Made by a program: the position numbers and the translations under genes. Source: an uncultured Clostridia bacterium (GTDB lineage: Bacteria; Bacillota; Clostridia; TANB77; CAG-508). Taken from it: 14,859 bases of DNA. This document shows, one piece after another, positions 8,412-14,730 of the stretch; positions within the stretch are counted from its first letter, which is position 1, and each line of letters begins with the position of its first letter. The notes under the pieces are model-generated. The model saw nothing but the letters and a program-made list of their open reading frames with translations. It had not been told where the DNA came from and did not search any database. The DNA is taken from the NCBI GenBank assembly GCA_944386375.1, contig CALXAW010000025.1, forward strand, positions 1 through 14,859. The letters run 5' to 3'.

Positions 8412-8440
8412 ATTTTAATCATCAGCATGTGGTATGCCAA
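8412..8440 (-). promoter_or_regulatory. Putative promoter upstream of pgk
   Basis: On the minus strand TTGGCA (8440-8435) and TAAAAT (8417-8412) are separated by 17 bp. Each matches the sigma-A consensus at five of six bases. The predicted start near 8405 leaves a short leader to the pgk start at 8377. In a very AT-rich region a chance match is possible. Confidence 0.45.
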
Positions 8441-8448
8441 ATGATGAT
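8418..8448. repeat. Inverted repeat overlapping the putative pgk promoter
   Basis: ATCATCA (8418-8424) and TGATGAT (8442-8448) are perfect inverted repeats. Inside them GCAT (8425-8428) faces ATGC (8434-8437), with four unpaired bases on one side. The structure spans the -35 box and spacer of the putative pgk promoter, so it could be an operator. One arm also resembles the outer stem of the neighbouring hairpin element. Confidence 0.5.
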
Positions 8449-8466
8449 TACTCATTGTTCTTACTT

Positions 8467-8592
8467 AATTTTAACAAGAATTATTATTTGGCAAGGCAAA
8501 GTGTTTTTAAAAGGCAAGGGAGCGTACTTGGTGTACGTGACCGCGTTTTAAAAATACTTTAACACAGCCAAATGGTGATTATTGTTAAAATT
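8467..8592 (+). repeat. Hairpin-forming intergenic element, copy B (shares its core with 14586-14703)
   Basis: The element fills most of the gap-pgk intergenic space and covers the gap stop codon. The outer stem pairs 8467-8492 with 8567-8592: 26 positions, one G-A mismatch, three U-G wobbles. A 5/6-nt internal loop follows (AAGGC facing AACACA). The second stem pairs 8498-8512 with 8546-8560: 15 pairs, one wobble. The tip is CGTAC-TTGGT-GTACG (8523-8537) next to possible tandem A-G/G-A pairs. The wobble pairs are valid only if the plus strand is the RNA; on the minus strand they become A-C mismatches. That suggests the functional orientation is opposite to the genes. No U-run follows either arm, so it is not a classical terminator. 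No ORF or transposase is associated. It could be a structured RNA or a REP/MITE-like repeat. Confidence 0.85.
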
Positions 8593-9586
8593 GTGATATA
8601 TAAACTGCTAAATCAACTAATTTATTAGAATAACCCCATTCATTATCATACCAAGCAACTAATTTTACAAAAGTATCTGTTAGCATAATACCTGCTTTGC
8701 TATCAAAAATTGAAGTATGTGGGTCATGTATAAAGTCTGAAGATACTACATCTTCGTCTACATATTCTATTATTCCTTTAAATTCGTTTTCTGATGCTTG
8801 TTTCATTACTTTGCATATTTCTTCATATGTTGTTGGTTTTTCTAGATTACAAGTTAAATCTACAACTGAAGAATCTGGTGTTGGAACTCTAAATGCCATA
8901 CCTGTTAGTTTTCCATTTAATTCTGGTATAACTTTTCCTACTGCTTTTGCAGCTCCTGTAGAAGATGGTATTATATTATGTGCTGCTGCACGACCACCTC
9001 TCCAATCTTTTTTAGAAGCTCCATCTACTGTTTTTTGTGTTGCTGTAATTGAGTGTATTGTTGTCATTAAACCTTCTTTTATTCCAAAGTTATCATTTAT
9101 AACTTTAGCTAATGGCGCTAAACAATTTGTTGTACATGATGCATTTGATATAACATTCATTGATGGGTCATATTGTGTATGATTAACTCCCATTACAAAC
9201 ATTGGTGCATCTTTTGATGGTGCACTTATTATTACTTTTTTTGCACCTGCTTTTATGTGTTCACTTGCTTGTTCTATTGTTTTAAAAACTCCTGAGCATT
9301 CTAAAACATATTCTACACCTAGTTCTCCCCAAGGAATGTTTTGTGGTTCTTTTTCGTTAAATACTTTTATTTCTTTTCCGTCTACTACTAGATGCCCATC
9401 TTTTTCTTCGATTGTTCCTGTAAATCTTCCATGTACTGTATCATATTTAACCATATATGCCATATAGTCTGCTGTTACAAATGGATCATTTACTGCTACT
9501 ACTTCTACTCCTTCCTTTTCTAGTGCGGCTTGCATTGAAAGTTTACCTATTCTTCCAAAACCATTAATTCCGATTTTAACTGACAT
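8585..9586 (-). CDS. gap: Glyceraldehyde-3-phosphate dehydrogenase (NAD-dependent, glycolytic)
   Basis: Gap oxidises glyceraldehyde 3-phosphate to 1,3-bisphosphoglycerate with NAD+ and phosphate. It has 333 residues. Seen: the Rossmann motif INGFGRIG (7-14), Asp34 after VAVN, which favours NAD+ over NADP+, the catalytic Cys151 in SNASCTTNC, His178 in TIHSITATQ, and the C-terminal WYDNEWGYSN. The ATG is preceded by AGGAGG at 9595-9600. It is the first gene of the glycolytic operon and has the best promoter in the window. The repressor gene cggR, often next to gap in Firmicutes, is not upstream; rfbB is. Its last two codons and stop are part of the outer stem of the downstream hairpin element. 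Confidence 0.99.
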   Translation of the reverse strand: MSVKIGINGFGRIGKLSMQAALEKEGVEVVAVNDPFVTADYMAYMVKYDTVHGRFTGTIEEKDGHLVVDGKEIKVFNEKEPQNIPWGELGVEYVLECSGVFKTIEQASEHIKAGAKKVIISAPSKDAPMFVMGVNHTQYDPSMNVISNASCTTNCLAPLAKVINDNFGIKEGLMTTIHSITATQKTVDGASKKDWRGGRAAAHNIIPSSTGAAKAVGKVIPELNGKLTGMAFRVPTPDSSVVDLTCNLEKPTTYEEICKVMKQASENEFKGIIEYVDEDVVSSDFIHDPHTSIFDSKAGIMLTDTFVKLVAWYDNEWGYSNKLVDLAVYISQF

Positions 9587-9614
9587 AATAAATTCCTCCT
9601 TTTTATCTATTTAT

Positions 9615-9643
9615 ATTATATTATTACCCATTTTGGTAAGCAA
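9615..9643 (-). promoter_or_regulatory. Promoter of the gap glycolytic operon
   Basis: On the minus strand TTGCTT (9643-9638), a 17-bp spacer and a perfect TATAAT (9620-9615) form a strong sigma-A promoter. The predicted start near 9608 gives a leader of about 22 nt containing AGGAGG. Confidence 0.78.
9624..9639. promoter_or_regulatory. Candidate operator in the gap promoter spacer
   Basis: TTACC-N6-GGTAA is a perfect 5-bp inverted repeat that fills the spacer between the -35 and -10 boxes and touches the -35. This is a typical place for a dimeric repressor to block transcription. The half-sites do not look like the B. subtilis CggR operator (CGGGAC repeats). The regulator is unknown. Confidence 0.45.
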
Positions 9644-9656
9644 TACAATTTTATAA

Positions 9657-9682
9657 TAAAAAAAAATATTATTGTAAATATT
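9657..9682 (-). terminator. Weak possible terminator after rfbB
   Basis: On the minus strand AATATT (9682-9677), a 6-nt loop and AATATT (9670-9665) are followed by nine T residues (9666-9658). The hairpin overlaps the end of rfbB. The stem has only A-T pairs, so termination would be inefficient if real; readthrough into gap is likely. Confidence 0.25.
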
Positions 9683-10637
9683 CTGGATGTGCTAGGTACC
9701 AATCTATTGTTTTTACAATTCCATCCTCAAATTTTGTTTTTGGTGACCAACCAAGTTCGTTTCTTATTTTTGTTGGGTCTATAGCATATCTATAGTCATG
9801 CCCTTTTCTATCTTCTACATATTCTATTAAGCTTTCTGGTTTTTCTAGTCTTTTTAAAATTAATTTTACTATATCTATATTTCTTTTTTCATTGTGTCCA
9901 CCTATGTTATATCTTTCTCCTGCTACACCTTTGTGGAATACTAAATCTATAGCTTCACAATGGTCTTCTACATATAACCAGTCTCTTATATTTTTACCTG
10001 TACCATATACTGGTAGTTTTTGGTCTTTTAATGCAAGTTTAATCATATGTGGTATTAATTTTTCGTTATGTTGATATGGTCCATAGTTATTTGAACAATT
10101 TGTTACATTTACATTCATTTTATATGTTTCTTTATATGCAAATGCTACTAAATCTGAACTTGCTTTTGATGCTGAATATGGGCTACTTGGTTTTATTGGA
10201 GATGTTTCGGTAAAATATCCTTCTTCTCCTAATGAACCATAAACCTCGTCTGTAGATATATGTACAAATTTATTTGTACTACCTTCGCCCCAAGCTCTTC
10301 TTGCAGCTTCTAAAAGCACATGTGTACCCATTACATTAGTTTGTGTAAATATAAAAGGTGTTTTTATACTATTATCTACATGTGATTCTGCTGCAAAATG
10401 GATAACTCCATTTATATCATATTTTTTAAATAAATCTGTAACTAAATCAAAGTCACATATATCTCCTTGTACAAATTCTATTTTGTCTTTTATGTTTTTT
10501 AAGTTTTCTAAATTTCCTGCATATGTTAGCTTGTCTAACACTACTACTTTATAATCTGGGTGTTTTGCTACAAAATACTCTGCAAAATTTGCTCCTATAA
10601 AACCTGCTGCTCCTGTTACTAATACATTATTACTCAT
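9669..10637 (-). CDS. rfbB: dTDP-glucose 4,6-dehydratase
   Basis: RfbB (RmlB) makes dTDP-4-keto-6-deoxyglucose, the second step to dTDP-L-rhamnose and a branch point to other deoxysugars. It is a short-chain dehydrogenase of 322 residues, slightly shorter than many homologues. Seen: the NAD-binding GAAGFIG (9-15), FAAESHVDNS (81-90), the catalytic STDEVYG with the Thr-Asp-Glu triad (128-134), YSASK with the catalytic Tyr154 and Lys158, NCSNNYGPYQ, and RDWLYVEDHC. The ribosome binding site (AAAGGAAG) is modest. It lies 18 nt after rfbC, so the two are cotranscribed. RfbC uses its product directly. Confidence 0.96.
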   Translation of the reverse strand: MSNNVLVTGAAGFIGANFAEYFVAKHPDYKVVVLDKLTYAGNLENLKNIKDKIEFVQGDICDFDLVTDLFKKYDINGVIHFAAESHVDNSIKTPFIFTQTNVMGTHVLLEAARRAWGEGSTNKFVHISTDEVYGSLGEEGYFTETSPIKPSSPYSASKASSDLVAFAYKETYKMNVNVTNCSNNYGPYQHNEKLIPHMIKLALKDQKLPVYGTGKNIRDWLYVEDHCEAIDLVFHKGVAGERYNIGGHNEKRNIDIVKLILKRLEKPESLIEYVEDRKGHDYRYAIDPTKIRNELGWSPKTKFEDGIVKTIDWYLAHPEYLQ

Positions 10638-10655
10638 TTTTTTACTTCCTTTCTT

Positions 10656-11225
10656 TTATTTATCTTTCCATACATCACTTGCTGTAAATTCTTTTAGTGT
10701 TGGATGTTTTTTATCTTTTTCTGATGTTAGTATTTCACAATCTACTTCTGGCCATTTTATATTTACATCTGGGTCATTATACATTATGCCACCTTCTGCA
10801 GCTGGATTATATATATCTGTACATTTATATGTAAATTCTGCTTCATCAGATAATACTAAAAATCCATGTGCAAAATATGGTGGTATAAAAAACATTTTTT
10901 TATTTTCTTCTGTTAGTTCTACACCAACCCATTTTCCATATGTTTTGCTACTTCTTCTTAAGTCAACTGCAACATCATAAACTGAACCTTTTATAACTCT
11001 AACTAATTTTCCTTGTGTATTTTCTTTTTGAAAATGTAATCCACGTAATACTCCTTTTTTAGATTTTGATTGATTATCTTGTACAAAATTATAATCAATT
11101 CCTATTTCTTTAAATTCTTCTTGGTTATATGTTTCCATAAAATAACCTCTGTTATCTCCAAAAACTGTTGGCTCAATAATACATACTCCTTCAATTTCTG
11201 TATCTATTCTTTTAAACTTTCCCAT
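10656..11225 (-). CDS. rfbC: dTDP-4-dehydrorhamnose 3,5-epimerase
   Basis: RfbC (RmlC) epimerises dTDP-4-keto-6-deoxyglucose at C3 and C5 to dTDP-4-keto-L-rhamnose. It is a cupin of 189 residues from the ATG at 11225. Seen: the GVLRGLHFQ motif with catalytic His64, QGKLVRVIKGSVYDVAVDLR (71-90), PYFAHGF with His120, and YKCTDIYNPAAEGG with Tyr139 close to the expected general acid. A longer frame could start at 11261, but it would begin upstream of the predicted transcription start, and the AGGAGG site serves the ATG at 11225. It is the first gene of a two-gene unit with rfbB. The missing pathway genes rfbA and rfbD must be elsewhere if rhamnose is made. Confidence 0.96.
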   Translation of the reverse strand: MGKFKRIDTEIEGVCIIEPTVFGDNRGYFMETYNQEEFKEIGIDYNFVQDNQSKSKKGVLRGLHFQKENTQGKLVRVIKGSVYDVAVDLRRSSKTYGKWVGVELTEENKKMFFIPPYFAHGFLVLSDEAEFTYKCTDIYNPAAEGGIMYNDPDVNIKWPEVDCEILTSEKDKKHPTLKEFTASDVWKDK

Positions 11226-11232
11226 AAATTTT

Positions 11233-11238
11233 CCTCCT
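11233..11238 (-). promoter_or_regulatory. Ribosome binding site that decides the rfbC start
   Basis: AGGAGG on the minus strand lies 7 nt upstream of the ATG at 11225. It excludes the in-frame upstream start at 11261, which has no such site. Confidence 0.85.
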
Positions 11239-11251
11239 ATTTTTTTTATGT

Positions 11252-11280
11252 ATAATATCATTACTAAGGAAAAAAATCAA
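11252..11280 (-). promoter_or_regulatory. Promoter of rfbC-rfbB
   Basis: On the minus strand TTGATT (11280-11275), a 17-bp spacer and TATTAT (11257-11252) lie in the 64-nt space between uvrA and rfbC. The predicted start near 11245 gives a leader of about 20 nt with AGGAGG. Confidence 0.6.
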
Positions 11281-11289
11281 TGCCTATTA

Positions 11290-14118
11290 TTAAATATCCA
11301 AATACTTTTTTAAAAATCTACCTGTATGGCTTTTTTCGTTTTTACATATTTGTTCTGGCGTTCCTACTGCTACTATTTCTCCTCCTGCATCTCCACCTTC
11401 TGGTCCTAAATCTATTATATAATCTGCTGTTTTTATTAAATCTAAATTATGTTCTATTACTATTATACTATTTCCTGTATCAACTAGTCTATGAAGTATG
11501 TCTACTAGCCTATGCACATCAGCTAAATGTAATCCTGTTGTTGGCTCGTCTAATATATATAATGTTTTTCCTGTTGCTCTTTTAGAAAGTTCTGTAGCAA
11601 GTTTAACTCTTTGTGCCTCTCCTCCTGATAATGTTGTTGAAGGTTGACCTAATTTTATATAACCTAAACCAACATCATTTAATGTTTGTATTTTTTGTTT
11701 TATTTTTGGTATGTTTTTAAAAAACTCTAATGCTTCTTCTACAGTCATATCTAGTACATCGGCTATTGTTTTACCTTTATATTTTACTTCTAGTGTTTCT
11801 CTATTATATCTTTTGCCCTTACATACTTCACATGGTACATAAATATCAGGTAAAAAGTGCATCTCTATTTTATGCACACCATCTCCATTACAAGCCTCAC
11901 ATCTACCTCCAGAAACATTAAAGCTAAATCTTCCTTTTTGATAACCACGCATTTTTGCCTCATTTGTTCCTGCAAATATATCTCTTATAAAATCAAACAC
12001 TCCTGTATATGTTGCTGGGTTAGAACGTGGTGTTCTTCCTATTGGTGATTGATTTATGTCTATTATTTTATCTATGTTTTGTAACCCTTTTATTGCTTTG
12101 CATTTACCTGGTTTTTCGTTTGAACCATTTAGTTCTTTTGCTATATGTTTATATAAAACTTCATTTACTAATGTACTTTTACCTGAACCAGAAACTCCTG
12201 TAACACATGTAAATACTCCTAGTGGGAATTTTACAGTAATATTTTTTAAATTATTTTCTGTTGCATTTTGTACTTCTATTGCTTTACTTTTTACTATTTT
12301 TCTTCTTTTTGCTGGTACTGGTATTCTTTTTCTTCCACTTAGGTAATCACCTGTTATAGAGCCTTTTACTTGTTTTATTTCTTCTGCTGTACCTTGTGCC
12401 ATAACTTGTCCACCATGTGTTCCTGCTCCTGGTCCAATATCTATTACTTGGTCTGCTGCATACATTGTGTCTTCGTCATGTTCTACTACTATTAATGTAT
12501 TACCTAGGTCTCTTAGTTTTTTTAATGTTGCAAGTAATCTATCATTATCACGTTGATGCAAGCCTATACTTGGCTCGTCTAATATGTATAAAACTCCTGT
12601 TAACCCTGAACCTATTTGTGTTGCTAAACGTATTCTTTGTGCCTCTCCACCTGATAAACTTCCTGCATTTCTAGATAGTGTTAAATATTCTAACCCTACA
12701 TCTATTAAAAATTGTAGTCTTTGGTCTATTTCTTTTAAAATCATATCTGCAATCATTGCTTCTGTTTTATTTAGTTCTAGGTTATTTAGATATTCTTTTA
12801 TTTTATTAATAGACATTTCTGTAAGTTCATTTATGTTTTTATCTCCTACTTTTACACATAATACTTCTTTTTTTAGTCTTGCCCCATTACATGTATAACA
12901 AGGAGAATTTGTCATATACATTTCGTAAAAATCTCTCATCCCTTGTGATTTTGTTTCACTATGACGTCTGTCTAATGTTGGCAATACTCCTTCAAATGGA
13001 GCTGTAAATTTTCGTACACCTGCATAAGATTCATATTCAAAATCTATTTCTTCGTCTCCTGTACCATATAGTATTTTTTCTAAAAATTCTCTTGGCAATT
13101 TTTTTATTGGCTGTTTTATATCTACACCATAATGTCTACCTATACTTTCAAAATACATTTTTGCCATGGTGTCTCCTCTTTTCATTGTACTAGAGCCAAA
13201 AGCTTTTACACCATCATATAATGTTTTATTTTTATCTGGTATAATTAAATCTTCGTCCATTTTCATTAAATATCCTATACCCATACAAGTTGGACATGCT
13301 CCAAATGGATTGTTAAATGAAAACATTCTTGGTGTTAACTCTGGAAAGCTAAAACCACATTCTGGGCATGCATAGTTACAGCTAAATAATTGTTCTTTGC
13401 TGCCAATAACATCTATTAATACTAAATTATCTGCATGCTTTAATGCAGTTTCTATAGATTCTGTTAATCTACTGTGTATATCTGGTTTTATTACTAGTCT
13501 ATCTACTATTAATTCTATATTGTGTTTTTTCTTACGGTCTATTTGTATATCGTCAGATAAATCATAAATCTCGCCATCTATTCTAGCTCTTACAAATCCA
13601 TCCTTTTGGAACCCTTGTAACTGTTTTACAAATTCACCTTTTCTACCTCTTACAACAGGTGCTAGTACTTGTATTTTTGTTCCTTCTTCTAGTTCTAAAA
13701 CTTTGTCTACTATTTGGTCTATTGTTTGTTTTTCTATTTTTTTACCACAGTTAGGGCAATATGGCACACCAATTCTTGCATATAATAAACGAATATAATC
13801 ATAGATTTCTGTTACTGTACCAACTGTAGAACGAGGGTTTTTAGAGGTTGTTTTTTGGTCAATAGAAATAGCAGGAGAAAGTCCTTCTATAGATTCTACA
13901 TCTGGTTTTTCCATTAGCCCTAAAAATTGTCTTGCATATGATGACAGGCTTTCTACATATCTTCTTTGCCCTTCTGCATATAATGTGTCAAATGCTAAAG
14001 ATGATTTACCAGAGCCCGAAAGTCCTGTTACTACTACTAATTTATCTCTTGGTATTTCTAAGTTTATGTTTTTTAAATTATGCTCTTTTGCACCTTTAAT
14101 TACTATTTTATCATTCAT
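11290..14118 (-). CDS. uvrA: Excinuclease ABC subunit A
   Basis: UvrA is the damage-sensing ATPase of nucleotide excision repair; as a dimer it loads UvrB onto damaged DNA. The 942-residue length is normal. It holds two ABC modules: Walker A GLSGSGKSS (32-40) with signature SLSGGEAQR (487-495) and Walker B YILDEP (511-516); then Walker A GVSGSGKST (641-649) with signature TLSGGEAQR (829-837) and YILDEP (854-859). Zinc-type CxxC pairs occur at 121/124, 251/254, 275/278, 407/410, 740/743 and 763/766. The first ABC module carries the UvrB-binding and insertion domains. AGGAGG lies 6 nt before the ATG. It follows dtd by 13 nt and is in the classic uvrB-uvrA arrangement, with dtd inserted. Confidence 0.99.
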   Translation of the reverse strand: MNDKIVIKGAKEHNLKNINLEIPRDKLVVVTGLSGSGKSSLAFDTLYAEGQRRYVESLSSYARQFLGLMEKPDVESIEGLSPAISIDQKTTSKNPRSTVGTVTEIYDYIRLLYARIGVPYCPNCGKKIEKQTIDQIVDKVLELEEGTKIQVLAPVVRGRKGEFVKQLQGFQKDGFVRARIDGEIYDLSDDIQIDRKKKHNIELIVDRLVIKPDIHSRLTESIETALKHADNLVLIDVIGSKEQLFSCNYACPECGFSFPELTPRMFSFNNPFGACPTCMGIGYLMKMDEDLIIPDKNKTLYDGVKAFGSSTMKRGDTMAKMYFESIGRHYGVDIKQPIKKLPREFLEKILYGTGDEEIDFEYESYAGVRKFTAPFEGVLPTLDRRHSETKSQGMRDFYEMYMTNSPCYTCNGARLKKEVLCVKVGDKNINELTEMSINKIKEYLNNLELNKTEAMIADMILKEIDQRLQFLIDVGLEYLTLSRNAGSLSGGEAQRIRLATQIGSGLTGVLYILDEPSIGLHQRDNDRLLATLKKLRDLGNTLIVVEHDEDTMYAADQVIDIGPGAGTHGGQVMAQGTAEEIKQVKGSITGDYLSGRKRIPVPAKRRKIVKSKAIEVQNATENNLKNITVKFPLGVFTCVTGVSGSGKSTLVNEVLYKHIAKELNGSNEKPGKCKAIKGLQNIDKIIDINQSPIGRTPRSNPATYTGVFDFIRDIFAGTNEAKMRGYQKGRFSFNVSGGRCEACNGDGVHKIEMHFLPDIYVPCEVCKGKRYNRETLEVKYKGKTIADVLDMTVEEALEFFKNIPKIKQKIQTLNDVGLGYIKLGQPSTTLSGGEAQRVKLATELSKRATGKTLYILDEPTTGLHLADVHRLVDILHRLVDTGNSIIVIEHNLDLIKTADYIIDLGPEGGDAGGEIVAVGTPEQICKNEKSHTGRFLKKYLDI

Positions 14119-14131
14119 AATATGCCTCCTA

Positions 14132-14569
14132 TTAACTTTCTAAAACAATAGTCACTGGTCCATCATTTAATAAACTTACTTCCATATGTGCTCCAAACAC
14201 ACCTTTTTCTACTTTTATCCCTTGTTCTTCGCACTTTTTACAAAAATACTCATACAAAGGTGTGGCTTGTTCTGGTCTTGCCGCTTCTATAAAAGATGGT
14301 CTATTGCCTTTTGCACAATCTGCATATAATGTAAATTGAGAAACTATTAAAAGTTCTCCTCCTACATCTTTTAAACTTAAGTTCATTTTACCATTTTCGT
14401 CTTCAAAAATTCTCATTTTGCATAATTTATTTGCCAAGTAGTCTGCTTCTTTTTCTGTGTCTGTATGTGTTATGCCTACTAATACTAAAAAGCCTTTTCC
14501 TATGCTGCCTACTATTTTGTTATCTACTTCTACTTTTGCTTCTCTTACTCTTTGTATTACAACTTTCAT
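14132..14569 (-). CDS. dtd: D-aminoacyl-tRNA deacylase
   Basis: Dtd hydrolyses D-amino acids from mischarged tRNA, for example D-Tyr-tRNA, and also clears glycine from tRNA-Ala. It has 145 residues, the standard length for a dimeric DTD. Seen: the N-terminal VVIQRV strand, the SQFTLYAD motif (77-84) with the KGNRPSF continuation, and the cross-subunit GPVT motif (137-140, NDGPVT), which enforces chiral selection. The start at 14569 has AAAGGAAA upstream. The ribosome binding site lies directly after the outer stem of the hairpin element at 14586-14703, so a folded transcript could affect its translation. It sits between uvrB and uvrA, with no obvious functional link to excision repair. Confidence 0.96.
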   Translation of the reverse strand: MKVVIQRVREAKVEVDNKIVGSIGKGFLVLVGITHTDTEKEADYLANKLCKMRIFEDENGKMNLSLKDVGGELLIVSQFTLYADCAKGNRPSFIEAARPEQATPLYEYFCKKCEEQGIKVEKGVFGAHMEVSLLNDGPVTIVLES

Positions 14570-14585
14570 ACTGTTTCCTTTCTCG

Positions 14586-14703
14586 TTACGGCATAATTAC
14601 AATTTTGACTGCGTTAAACTACGTCGCAAAAGCCTCAACGTACACCAAGTACGCCTCCGGTTTTGCTCCTCGTTTGCCTTGTCAAAATTTAATTCTGCCG
14701 CAA
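14586..14703 (-). repeat. Hairpin-forming intergenic element, copy A (shares its core with 8467-8592)
   Basis: The element fills most of the 161-nt uvrB-dtd space and lies in the transcribed direction. The outer stem pairs 14703-14681 with 14609-14586, about 22 pairs with one bulge, one mismatch and one G-U wobble that is valid on the minus strand. The internal loop is AAGGC (14680-14676) facing AACGCA (14615-14610), in the same places as in copy B. The second stem has AAAC (14675-14672) with GTTT (14619-14616) and GCAAAA (14666-14661) with TTTTGC (14631-14626), separated by an internal loop. The tip is CGTAC-TTGGT-GTACG within 14638-14654. No reading frame looks coding, and no U-run follows. 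Confidence 0.85.
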
Positions 14704-14730
14704 CTCTTCTCTACTTTTTATTTTAATTAA

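Noticed and set aside
8467..8592. Hairpin element as an intrinsic terminator of gap
   Set aside because: The stem is strong, but neither side is followed by a run of U residues, and the conserved tip and loops go beyond what a terminator needs.
11226..11261. Twelve-codon N-terminal extension of rfbC
   Set aside because: It would start upstream of the predicted transcription start and lacks a ribosome binding site, whereas AGGAGG serves the ATG at 11225.
8467..14703. CRISPR array or insertion-sequence ends
   Set aside because: Only two copies about 6 kb apart, with no spacers, no cas genes, no transposase, and opposite orientation around unrelated genes that are all intact.
14431..14730. Plus-strand open frame across the dtd 5' end and the repeat element
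   Set aside because: Leu-rich shadow of dtd that runs through a palindromic element; no family resemblance.
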